DNA of 9,715 nt. Origin: Flavobacteriales bacterium. GTDB lineage: Bacteria > Bacteroidota > Bacteroidia > Flavobacteriales > UA16. The notes under the pieces were generated by a model. The model was not told the DNA's origin. It ran no database searches and saw only the letters and a program-made list of their open reading frames with translations. The DNA is taken from NCBI GenBank assembly GCA_030831885.1, contig JAURKF010000162.1, forward strand, positions 1 through 9,715. Direction: 5' to 3'. Position 1 is the first letter of the stretch. Every line of letters begins with the position of its first letter. The position numbers and the translations under genes are program-made. Positions 1 to 7,017 of this stretch are shown in pieces.

Positions 1-35
1 ACTCACCCTATTGCTTTCGTCGCATTGTGCGCGTT

Positions 36-80
36 TGCGTCTCTCTGTTGTCTTCGGACTCACTGCGGTGCGTCTCTACC
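36..80. repeat. Degenerate palindromic (REP-like) repeat at the 3' end of sufB
   Basis: The nonamer TGCGTCTCT occurs twice as a direct repeat (36-44 and 69-77). The second copy is preceded by CACTGCGGTG, itself a near-palindrome, so on the minus strand the sequence reads GTAGAGACGCACCGCAGTG directly after the sufB stop. From memory, GTAGAGACGCA...TGCGTCTCTAC is the form of a short palindromic repeat dispersed in some Bacteroidota and cyanobacterial genomes; here only one arm is intact. The TAG stop of sufB (76-78) lies inside the repeat arm. No start for a following gene (sufC would be expected) is visible in 1-75: the one minus-strand ATG, at 25, meets a stop after five codons. Confidence 0.35.
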
Positions 81-1524
81 CCACACTCCCCTCCAGCGAT
101 ATCGCCAACAGCTTCTGTGCTTCCACGGCAAACTCCATGGGCAGCTTGTTCAGCACTTCTTTCGCGTATCCATTTACAATCATGCTGATGGCTTGCTCTT
201 CATCCAAGCCGCGTTGCAGGCAATAGAAGATTTGGTCTTCGCCAATCTTCGAGGTCGTTGCTTCGTGTTCCACCTTCGCACTGTTGTTCTTCACTTCGAT
301 GTAAGGGAACGTATGCGCACCGCAACGGTCGCTCATCAAGAGTGAATCACACTGTGAGAAGTTGCGCGCATTCGCTGCGTTCTTATTAATCTGCACCAAA
401 CCGCGGTAGCTGTTTTGACTTTGTCCTGCGCTGATACCTTTTGAGATGATCGTACTCTTCGTGTTGCGACCGAGGTGGATCATCTTCGTTCCCGTATCGG
501 CTTGCTGAAAATTGTTGGTCACAGCAACAGAGTAAAACTCGCCGATGCTGTTGTCGCCTTTCAGCACACACGACGGATACTTCCACGTCACGGCGCTTCC
601 TGTTTCAACCTGTGTCCAGCTGATTTTTGAATTCACGCCTTCGCACATGCCGCGCTTGGTAACGAAGTTGAACACGCCGCCTTTTCCTTCTTTGTCGCCC
701 GGATACCAATTCTGCACCGTGCTGTATTTGATCTCGGCGTTGTCCATCGCAACGAGTTCTACCACTGCAGCGTGCAGCTGATTCTCGTCGCGCTGTGGAG
801 CTGTGCATCCTTCTAGGTAGCTCACATAGCTCTCGCTGTCGGCGACTACCAGGGTGCGTTCAAACTGACCCGTTCCTCCTTCGTTGATACGGAAGTAGGT
901 GGAAAGTTCCATCGGGCAGCGAACACCTTTCGGGATGTAGCAGAACGAACCGTCGGTGAATACAGCGGAGTTCAATGCAGCATAAAAATTATCGGTGCGC
1001 GGCACAACCGAACCGATGTACTTGCGCACCAGTTCGGGATGTTCTTTGATGGCTTCGCTCATGGAGCAGAAGATGATGCCGAGCTCGGCAAGTTTCTCTT
1101 TGAAAGAAGTCGCAACGGAAACAGAGTCCATCACAAAATCAACCGCCACACCGCTCAAACGCTTTTGTTCTTCGAGTGAAATACCCAAGCGGTCCATGGT
1201 TTTACGCATCTCCGGATCCAACTCATCGAGCGAGTTCAATTGCTTCTTCTGCTTGGGCGCGGAATAGTAAGAGATGGCCTGAAAATCGGGCTTTGTGTAA
1301 TGCACGTGCGCCCACTCAGGCTCCGTCATTTTCTGCCAGATGGCGAATGACTCCAAACGCCATTTCAACAGCCACTCGGGCTCTTCTTTTTTTTTTGAAA
1401 TCAGTCGAATGATGTCTTCGTTCAAACCGGCCGGCGCCTTGTCCGACTCAATATTGGTAGTAAAGCCGAATTCGTATTCCTTCGACGTTACACTGTCCAA
1501 CAACTCATCTCCTTCGTAAGCCAT
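76..1524 (-). CDS. sufB: Fe-S cluster assembly protein SufB
   Basis: SufB is the scaffold subunit of the cytoplasmic SufBCD complex, on which iron-sulfur clusters are built from sulfur delivered by SufS/SufE (or SufU) and iron, with SufC as ATPase. The 482-residue product is full length for the family. The C-terminal half carries the signature beta-helix core: Q-C392-DSLL corresponds by alignment from memory to the sulfur-accepting Cys405 of E. coli SufB, and H420-E421 in [14 protein letters not shown] corresponds to His433/Glu434, with identical 28-residue spacing. FYCLQRG and the end LEGSVG are also typical. The ATG at 1524 gives the usual N-terminus with no better upstream start. It lies 20 bases after the stop of the A-type carrier gene, so the two are one operon transcribed leftward. 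Codons 43-46 contain a run of ten A on the coding strand (1387-1396), but the frame is intact. Identity is certain; the residue equivalences rest on recall of the E. coli sequence. Confidence 0.98.
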   Translation of the reverse strand: MAYEGDELLDSVTSKEYEFGFTTNIESDKAPAGLNEDIIRLISKKKEEPEWLLKWRLESFAIWQKMTEPEWAHVHYTKPDFQAISYYSAPKQKKQLNSLDELDPEMRKTMDRLGISLEEQKRLSGVAVDFVMDSVSVATSFKEKLAELGIIFCSMSEAIKEHPELVRKYIGSVVPRTDNFYAALNSAVFTDGSFCYIPKGVRCPMELSTYFRINEGGTGQFERTLVVADSESYVSYLEGCTAPQRDENQLHAAVVELVAMDNAEIKYSTVQNWYPGDKEGKGGVFNFVTKRGMCEGVNSKISWTQVETGSAVTWKYPSCVLKGDNSIGEFYSVAVTNNFQQADTGTKMIHLGRNTKSTIISKGISAGQSQNSYRGLVQINKNAANARNFSQCDSLLMSDRCGAHTFPYIEVKNNSAKVEHEATTSKIGEDQIFYCLQRGLDEEQAISMIVNGYAKEVLNKLPMEFAVEAQKLLAISLEGSVG

Positions 1525-1544
1525 AATCCTGTTGTTGCGTTGGT

Positions 1545-1871
1545 TTAAATGGAAAAGCTTTCTCCGCAGCCGCAGGTTCTGCTGGCATTGGGGTTTTTGA
1601 AAACAAAACCTTTTCCGTTGAGTCCTCCTGTGTACTCGAGTTCTGTTCCCACAAGGTATAGGAAGCTCTTGCGGTCAACCACGACTTTCACGCCGTTGTC
1701 TTCAAACACCTGGTCGCCGTCCTTCATCTCGTTGTCAAACTTTAGCTGGTACATCAGCCCGCTGCATCCGCCTCCTTCTACACCCACACGCACAAAAGAT
1801 CCTTCCGGATGATTTTCTGATTGCATCAAATGTGCAACTTGTTGCTTGGCGCTTTCTGCTACTTTGATCAT
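1545..1871 (-). CDS. sufA: A-type iron-sulfur carrier (HesB/IscA/SufA family)
   Basis: This 108-residue protein is an A-type carrier, which accepts assembled clusters from the scaffold and hands them to apo-proteins in the cytoplasm. The three conserved ligand cysteines are present: C36 in VEGGGCSGL, and C100 and C102 in the C-terminal CGCGESF. Length and fold pattern (one compact HesB/IscA domain from about residue 2 to 108) are standard. The ATG at 1871 is preceded by an A-rich leader without a clear Shine-Dalgarno sequence, usual for Bacteroidota. It is the first gene of the leftward unit, with sufB 20 bases downstream. A promoter at 1962-1993 and a palindrome at 1928-1946 lie in its upstream region. 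The family assignment is certain; the symbol sufA (rather than iscA or erpA) is inferred from the linkage to sufB, because sequence alone hardly separates these subfamilies. Confidence 0.95.
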   Translation of the reverse strand: MIKVAESAKQQVAHLMQSENHPEGSFVRVGVEGGGCSGLMYQLKFDNEMKDGDQVFEDNGVKVVVDRKSFLYLVGTELEYTGGLNGKGFVFKNPNASRTCGCGESFSI

Positions 1872-1927
1872 CGTTTTTTGTTTTAATAACCGTCTGTAAG
1901 CCTTAACAGTTCAATTGTTTAAAAACT

Positions 1928-1946
1928 ATTTAGATTATTTCTAAAT
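1928..1946. promoter_or_regulatory. Perfect 7-5-7 palindrome, candidate operator of the suf operon
   Basis: ATTTAGA (1928-1934), five bases, then TCTAAAT (1940-1946) form a perfect inverted repeat. It lies about 10-25 bases downstream of the predicted suf transcription start on the minus strand, a position where a bound repressor would block transcription. Suf operons are commonly controlled by iron or Fe-S sensors (Fur, DtxR-like or Rrf2/IscR-type); the AT-rich dyad suits such a regulator, but I cannot say which. A weaker second dyad, AACAGTT-C-AATTGTT (6 of 7 pairs), lies at 1905-1919. Confidence 0.55.
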
Positions 1947-1961
1947 AAATTTTCAGGGACG

Positions 1962-1993
1962 CAAAAATACCTCGTTCAAGGTATTCACGCCAA
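1962..1993 (-). promoter_or_regulatory. Promoter of the sufA-sufB operon (Bacteroidota type)
   Basis: On the minus strand, TATTTTTG (1969 to 1962) matches the Bacteroidota -7 consensus TAnnTTTG exactly. A TTG (1993 to 1991, part of TTTG) lies 21 bases upstream, within the 17-23 spacing reported for Flavobacterium promoters. Transcription would start near 1955-1957, giving a leader of about 85 bases before the ATG at 1871. Confidence 0.65.
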
Positions 1994-2008
1994 ATCTTTT
2001 CAGGGCTT

Positions 2009-2038
2009 TTGGGAAGATATTGGAATAATATGCCTTTG
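2009..2038 (+). promoter_or_regulatory. Probable promoter of the lipoprotein-hydrolase unit
   Basis: TTG at 2009-2011 is followed after 19 bases by TGCCTTTG at 2031-2038, seven of eight matches to TAnnTTTG (G replaces A at the second position). Transcription would start at about 2042-2046, leaving a leader of about 155 bases before the ATG at 2201. Its -33 element stands only 15 bases from that of the divergent suf promoter, so the two share a compact control region. The single mismatch makes this less certain than the suf promoter. Confidence 0.45.
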
Positions 2039-2058
2039 CACCTTCAGTCGCGGTGCAA
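2036..2058. repeat. 7-9-7 inverted repeat across the predicted transcription start
   Basis: TTGCACC (2036-2042) and GGTGCAA (2052-2058) are perfect inverted complements separated by nine bases. The left arm overlaps the -7 element of the predicted plus-strand promoter, and the right arm lies about 10-15 bases into the transcript. This placement fits a protein-binding operator better than an RNA hairpin, since the left arm would be only partly transcribed. Confidence 0.4.
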
Positions 2059-2200
2059 GTAGTTATTACAATTTGAATTTGAAGATCCATCGCAGTTGGC
2101 ATAGGTATGCCCTTTGGGAATCAATCGCTTTCGTTGTATGCCGAAATCTTTGGCCCGTCGAACAAGCCCTGTCCGACCTAAACTTTAAAAATAGATTCCT
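2043..2200 (+). other. Long 5' leader with small hairpins and TATGCC repeats
   Basis: No credible gene lies here. The leader contains GGCATA-GG-TATGCC (2098-2111), a perfect palindrome able to fold as a five-pair stem with an AGGT loop. A second hairpin at 2157-2177 has four pairs (GTCG/CGAC), one A-C mismatch, three more pairs (ACA/TGT) and an AGCCC loop. The hexamer TATGCC or its complement occurs at 2029, 2098, 2106, 2137 and again at 2228 inside the coding region. The heptamers TATGCCG (2137-2143) and CGGCATA (2227-2233) could pair across the start codon at 2201. I recognise no known riboswitch or small RNA family. There is no Shine-Dalgarno; AAAATAGATTCCT precedes the ATG. Confidence 0.4.
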
Positions 2201-2842
2201 ATGAAAAAACGTAGAATTTTCCTTCCCGGCATAGCAGCAATCTTGGTTTTGCTGTTTTGCGTTGCAGCGATTCATGCCTGTCGTCGCGATAAATGGCCAT
2301 GTGGTGAGGAGCAAGCGCACGTGTTGAGTGTTGTTGAGCAAGCAACCGGTCGACCCGTAGAAGGTGCCCAAGTCTATCTGGTCAGCAAAACAATGAGCAG
2401 TGTTCCGGAAGCGGCCTACAATATGACAACCGATAAATACGGAAAAGTGGAGTGGGATTGCAGCTGGGCAATTACCGATGTGTGTGTCGAGGCAGGCGAT
2501 CGCTATTGGGATGTATGCGGCTCGGGCTATTCTCTTCGCGATGATTTTCTTTCAGATAACTATTATGAGTTGAGACCAAAGGCGTGGGTGCGCATCAATT
2601 TGGTTGATACGCTTCCTCTGAATACGCAATGCCAGGTTATTGCTTTCAGCGACTTCGACGACAGTTACGACGCTGAAGGTTTAGTGCCGGGAGGCTACTA
2701 TGATGTTCTTGGTGTGGTTGGTGGCGTCAATTCAACACTTCGCATCAAACGTTTCGATACTTCAGGCAACTACGTCACAGGAGAAATTCTGGAGGTGAAC
2801 GTTGCACCGGGCGAAACGGCCGAAATGACATACTTCTATTAA
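2201..2842 (+). CDS. Predicted lipoprotein with carboxypeptidase-regulatory-like domain
   Basis: I do not recognise a named gene. The 213-residue product begins with a signal peptide: MKKRR, a hydrophobic stretch from about residue 6 to 24, and a possible lipobox IHAC ending at C27. The H at -2 and I at -3 are not ideal, so lipidation is likely rather than sure. No acidic surface-export signal (S-D/E-rich) follows the cysteine, which suggests a periplasm-facing protein. Residues about 41-137 resemble a transthyretin-like / carboxypeptidase-regulatory beta-sandwich: a V-x-x-x-x-G-x-P-V-x-G-A-x-V pattern at 45-58, then T-T-D-K-Y-G-K-V at 76-83. The rest (about 138-213) is beta-rich and ends VAPGETAEMTYFY, like a second sandwich strand set. 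There are six cysteines from C27 on (27, 34, 87, 95, 106, 144), consistent with disulfides outside the cytoplasm. The hydrolase gene follows after 40 bases on the same strand, so the two are probably co-transcribed. Such domains usually act in binding or structure, not catalysis. Confidence 0.85.
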   Translation: MKKRRIFLPGIAAILVLLFCVAAIHACRRDKWPCGEEQAHVLSVVEQATGRPVEGAQVYLVSKTMSSVPEAAYNMTTDKYGKVEWDCSWAITDVCVEAGDRYWDVCGSGYSLRDDFLSDNYYELRPKAWVRINLVDTLPLNTQCQVIAFSDFDDSYDAEGLVPGGYYDVLGVVGGVNSTLRIKRFDTSGNYVTGEILEVNVAPGETAEMTYFY

Positions 2843-2882
2843 GTGCATCAACAAGTCGGAATAACTTAAAAAAACAAACTCC

Positions 2883-5800
2883 ATGTACAATTCATTTTTG
2901 AATGAGCGCAAGCTCATACTGGCCGCGCTTTGCCTATTTGCACAAACTATAAATGGACAATTACGCGAGCCATTCACACATTTGAACCTTCCCATCCAAA
3001 ATGCGGGTTTCTTTTTCCCGCAGTCGCACAACACGATTCGAATGCCGAATCCATATTCTGACACCCTTTCACTCACAGCCTCGCAGTGCGCTGCACTGTT
3101 CATGTCTATGAGCCGCGCAAGTTTGGACTCCACCCACGCATTGGCCGACTTCTCGGAATTTCGCGAGCACAAAGACAGTGTAGCGCACGGCGCTGGCTGC
3201 TATTCCATGGCATTGATGGATTTGTTGTATCTCGATTTTGAGCCAAATGCCTTGCAGGATGGATGGATCTATCGTGAAAACGGACAGTTTTACCATACTG
3301 ACGGCTGCGCTCAATCTCCTTGCTCGCAGCATGAAGCAATGGTACTTTGGGTAGATGCACCGCATATTACGGGCAGAACGTATCGATTCAATTTCAGCAA
3401 CACCTCATGGATATCGAACTACGAAGTAGGTCCCGATTCTATGTTCATTGATTTTGATGATGGGTTGGGTTGGCGAATGCTCTTGCCGGGCGAACTGTAT
3501 GAAGTTGATTATTCAGAGGGTTCTCGTAATCGCATGGTTCGATGCAGAATGTATCGCAATGGATATGCTGCGAAGTATTCGCGGTGTGAATTGAAATACA
3601 ACGAGGAATATGATGTTTGCGCGAGCTCTTCTTTCCCGGTTCCTGATCTCCCGCCATGGCCTCATTCCGCGGAGCATCCATGGGATGTGGAAACATCTGC
3701 TGATGATGAATTAATTCGGGGAAGAGCATACACACTGATGAGTGAAGACGGTCAGTTCGACAAACCATTTGTGTTTGTGGAGGGCATTGATTTCGGTTTG
3801 GACCGCGATGGTCATCCGCTGCATGAATGGATTCGACACGGCACCTTTGGATGGTGCGAATTCACAAGCGGATTTCAGGATCCCGACGTGAACGATGACA
3901 TTATCTATGGCTATGATGACCTACATCTCATGCCTCAACTGCTGCAGCAAATTCGAGCTGAAGGCTATGACATTGTACTAGTGGATTTTTATGATGGTGC
4001 TACTTGGTTACAGCATAATTCCGCATTGGTGCAACAGGTAATTCGACTTTGCAATGAACACAAATCAGGTCACGAATCTATTGTTTTAGCGGGTGCAAGT
4101 ATGGGAGGCGTAATTACGCGTCATGCATTGCGAACGATGGAGTTGAACGATGAGGACCATTGCGCACGCTTATGGATATCGATGGATGCTCCGCATGAAG
4201 GTGCACATATTCCCTTGTCGTTGCAATATGCCATTCGTTTCAATGCAGAACATGGGCAAGAACAAGCGCAACTGTTCCGTGAGCGCTACCTGCTGAGGCC
4301 TGCGGCTATTCAAATGCTCGACGCGCAGGTGTTTCATTCGACACAAGATTACGATGACTGGTATAATCCACTGCGCGAAATGGGTTATCCGCAGGCATGC
4401 CGATCAATTGCTATTTCCAATGGAATGTCGAATGGTCAAGGATTGAATTATGCTTCGAATGAGCTAATGGATTGGGAATGCAGCACAGCGGATTTGACGC
4501 ATTCCAAAATGCTTTTATTACCTGAGTCGGGCGACCCGTATAATTCGAATAGCATACCCGGTTATCCTGTCGTATCACATTTTAGATCGCCAATTTTGGG
4601 TTGGGATGCAATAGGTGATGAGTGGTATTACTGGTTTGGATTGTTGGTTTTAGGCGCAATCGATTTAGTTGATGTGGATGAAGAAATCATTCACACCATA
4701 GACGGTTTGCCCAACCGGGATTATGCTCCCGGAGGAAAGCGCAATACTATTCAAACATTCGCAAGTTCGGTTAATGAAGCAATCAGTCAAATTGAAGCCA
4801 ACTATGGTGGCATGAATCTCTGCACAGATGTTAATCCTGACGATTATAATTCAAGTCATGCATTTGTTCTAACAACCAGCGCTGTTGGTATTGTAAACGA
4901 TGATCCCTACTTGAATGTGCAGGATTATCTATGGGCACATCCCGATGAAAATTATTTTGATCGTGTATGGTTTGCTCAGGATCACAACGAGAATCATACA
5001 GAGCTTACGGATGCGAATCTAGCGGTAGTGTTGGAAGAGGTTCTTTCTCCTGAGCATGCTTTGCTGGATACTGCGCTAACTTCTAGTAATCCGAATGGCG
5101 GTGTCTTTAATTATGGACGACCCGAATTTCCTTATCTCCGAAGCATTCATGTACACAACGGTGGTCGTCTGCATGTGAATGCCATGATGAATACACATTT
5201 CAATGAAGCAGGTGATTATCTCAGCCAGGATTATCATTTCGAAACAACAACACTCGATTGTACTCCCATTACCGTTCGAGTGGATGCAACGGGCGAATTG
5301 CATGTAGGAGATGCCGTCGAAGAATATCGCACGGGTCAAATGTCTATTAAGCGCGATAGTCGATTGATTCTCGGATCAAATGGAAAGTTGGTAATTCATC
5401 CCGGAAGTTCTGTGGTTATTGAGGAGGGCGGGACTCTCGAAGTTTTGCCCGGAGGTGTCATTGAATGCGTGAGCGGTAATCTCATTATTCGCGCCGGCGG
5501 AAGGTGTTTTTTTCATGGAGTTGAAAATCAAAACTACGAGCATAGTATAGCTCTTAATGGTCATGATGCACGGTGGTTGTTTGATGGCGGTCAACTCTCA
5601 ATTGCGGCAAATACCACTGTTTCGAATAGTCTCAATTTCGGAGAAACAGGTTACATGGAAGTGTTGTCAGGAACGGAGAATATGTTGCACATGGAAGAAA
5701 ATTCAAAGCTTCATTTGCAAGGAACCGGCGGTGATGATGAGATACTGCGAATTCAACATGGTGCTCATCTGCAAAATGCCAACTGGATGCTCGGAACAAT

Positions 5801-6956
5801 TAAACTCAGCAATGGCCGAGTCGATTTGACTGACAATGGTGCGATCTACACCGATGCTCAATTGGAAGCCGGACAAGTTTGGTTTTATGCGAGTGATCAA
5901 TGGGAAGCAGAAGGTAGTGAGTTATGGATTTGGTCGAGTCCATGCACGTTCACCGAATGTCATTTTGAGCATGTGCAGCTGCATGCGCAATACACCAAAA
6001 GTCTTGTGTCGGATTCGAAATTCGCCGGCCCTAATTCTGGCTATGAGGCGACAGGTGGCATGTTTGCTTTCAATACCACTCACTTTATTCAAGCGGAGGC
6101 AGTAAGCAATGAGCTTGAAATTGCCTCATCCTACAATGACTGCGTTTTTTCAAATGGTTCTTACATCCGCGACTGGAGTCATAGGCAACTATATGTTCGG
6201 CGTTGTTTATTCTCAGACATCCAGGAAGAAACAATCAAAAAGCACGGTCATACACTTTCACTCGAGTGCAATCAATTTGAAAGTTGCGGAGGCATTGTAG
6301 CTATGGATGCAACACTCGATATGAGTACCGATTGGTCGGGAGGAAAAAATGCATTCTACAACATCAGTGATTGTGTAACGCTCGAGAATGCGCAAGGACT
6401 TTTTTTGGAGAATGGATTCAATGATTTCTCAGGCTGCGAACATACTATCATACAAGGAACTATAGATACACTTTGTGATCCGGTTTCGTGTGAACTTGAA
6501 TGGGCTGCCGGTGGAAATTTTTGGGGATATTCAAACGGATTAATTTCTAATGCAGCTGATTTGTTGTTCCCTCAGGATGCCTTGATTCATCTCACCACGG
6601 AGGTGCAGCTACCCTGTGGTGGTTATGAAAACGCCACGGGATGCAGCATACAGTTATCCGATAAGATGCCATCTGAGCCGACAAGGTGCAATTCGGTCGA
6701 TAAGTCTGATTTGCATATAAGCGAGCAGAATATTGCAACGGGCCGTGAAACATTTCCGATTCGAGTAGTAAGTTCTTTACCACCGAGATCGGGAATAGAG
6801 GTATTCGATTTGAGCGGTCGGAAAATATTCGCGCACCAACAAAGCACTTCGAGTGCAGAGTGTGATGCGTTGAATAATCTATCAAAAGGATTCTATGTGC
6901 TGGTCATTCAAACAGAGCAAGGTCCTCAGGTTCGGAATTGGTTTATTGGTAAATAG
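2883..6956 (+). CDS. Secreted alpha/beta-hydrolase with beta-solenoid region and T9SS sorting domain
   Basis: This 1357-residue product is a predicted extracellular or cell-surface esterase/lipase-like enzyme; its substrate is unknown. Residues 1-25 form a signal peptide (ERK, hydrophobic 11-20, likely cut at TING/Q). Residues 26-290 hold a beta-rich N-terminal domain with FIDFDDGLGWR at 188-198. Residues about 295-710 are an alpha/beta-hydrolase: strand FVFVEG (297-301), strand DIVLVDFY (363-370), nucleophile elbow G404-A-S406-M-G-G with S406 as the likely catalytic serine, then SMDAPHEGAH at 433-442, as in PGAP1/lipase-like families. FVLTTSAVGI (661-670) is followed by NENH, making H705 the likely catalytic histidine; the acid is not assigned. 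Residues 825-875 show short solenoid repeats, and 1020-1210 read like a right-handed beta-helix (about 21-residue spacing of C-x-F motifs). Residues about 1280-1357 are a type A T9SS C-terminal domain (FDLSGRKIF, then LSKGFYVLVI and a basic end). It has 30 cysteines after the signal peptide. The upstream lipoprotein gene is 40 bases away and a terminator follows the stop. Confidence 0.9.
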   Translation: MYNSFLNERKLILAALCLFAQTINGQLREPFTHLNLPIQNAGFFFPQSHNTIRMPNPYSDTLSLTASQCAALFMSMSRASLDSTHALADFSEFREHKDSVAHGAGCYSMALMDLLYLDFEPNALQDGWIYRENGQFYHTDGCAQSPCSQHEAMVLWVDAPHITGRTYRFNFSNTSWISNYEVGPDSMFIDFDDGLGWRMLLPGELYEVDYSEGSRNRMVRCRMYRNGYAAKYSRCELKYNEEYDVCASSSFPVPDLPPWPHSAEHPWDVETSADDELIRGRAYTLMSEDGQFDKPFVFVEGIDFGLDRDGHPLHEWIRHGTFGWCEFTSGFQDPDVNDDIIYGYDDLHLMPQLLQQIRAEGYDIVLVDFYDGATWLQHNSALVQQVIRLCNEHKSGHESIVLAGASMGGVITRHALRTMELNDEDHCARLWISMDAPHEGAHIPLSLQYAIRFNAEHGQEQAQLFRERYLLRPAAIQMLDAQVFHSTQDYDDWYNPLREMGYPQACRSIAISNGMSNGQGLNYASNELMDWECSTADLTHSKMLLLPESGDPYNSNSIPGYPVVSHFRSPILGWDAIGDEWYYWFGLLVLGAIDLVDVDEEIIHTIDGLPNRDYAPGGKRNTIQTFASSVNEAISQIEANYGGMNLCTDVNPDDYNSSHAFVLTTSAVGIVNDDPYLNVQDYLWAHPDENYFDRVWFAQDHNENHTELTDANLAVVLEEVLSPEHALLDTALTSSNPNGGVFNYGRPEFPYLRSIHVHNGGRLHVNAMMNTHFNEAGDYLSQDYHFETTTLDCTPITVRVDATGELHVGDAVEEYRTGQMSIKRDSRLILGSNGKLVIHPGSSVVIEEGGTLEVLPGGVIECVSGNLIIRAGGRCFFHGVENQNYEHSIALNGHDARWLFDGGQLSIAANTTVSNSLNFGETGYMEVLSGTENMLHMEENSKLHLQGTGGDDEILRIQHGAHLQNANWMLGTIKLSNGRVDLTDNGAIYTDAQLEAGQVWFYASDQWEAEGSELWIWSSPCTFTECHFEHVQLHAQYTKSLVSDSKFAGPNSGYEATGGMFAFNTTHFIQAEAVSNELEIASSYNDCVFSNGSYIRDWSHRQLYVRRCLFSDIQEETIKKHGHTLSLECNQFESCGGIVAMDATLDMSTDWSGGKNAFYNISDCVTLENAQGLFLENGFNDFSGCEHTIIQGTIDTLCDPVSCELEWAAGGNFWGYSNGLISNAADLLFPQDALIHLTTEVQLPCGGYENATGCSIQLSDKMPSEPTRCNSVDKSDLHISEQNIATGRETFPIRVVSSLPPRSGIEVFDLSGRKIFAHQQSTSSAECDALNNLSKGFYVLVIQTEQGPQVRNWFIGK

Positions 6957-6980
6957 TATGGGTTGGTTAGGTTGATGAAG

Positions 6981-7017
6981 CGGGGGTGCGCGCAACGGCG
7001 TTCACCTCCGTTTTTTT
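6981..7017 (+). terminator. Rho-independent terminator of the hydrolase gene
   Basis: CGGGGGTG (6981-6988) pairs with CACCTCCG (7003-7010) over eight positions with one G-U pair. The loop has an inner CGC/GCG pairing, and seven T (7011-7017) follow directly. It starts 24 bases after the hydrolase stop codon. The last two T form part of the stop codon of dnaG on the other strand (7016-7018). In the minus direction the hairpin has no T tract after it, so it should terminate mainly the plus-strand transcript. Confidence 0.85.

Noticed and set aside
76..1871. Suf genes as part of a novel accessory system
   Set aside because: Both proteins have normal length, motifs and order for a housekeeping Suf operon.
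2043..2200. Possible 6S RNA or other free small RNA in the leader
   Set aside because: The two ends do not pair, there is no terminator before 2201, and the hairpins are short. A cis leader explains the region better.
2066..2371. Minus-strand open frame of 101 codons over the leader and lipoprotein start
   Set aside because: It opposes a well-supported signal-peptide gene, has no recognisable domain or promoter, and its composition looks arbitrary.
2762..3172. Minus-strand open frame of 136 codons over the lipoprotein-hydrolase junction
   Set aside because: It lies opposite the ends of two convincing genes; the sequence has no family signature and mirrors the signal-peptide region.
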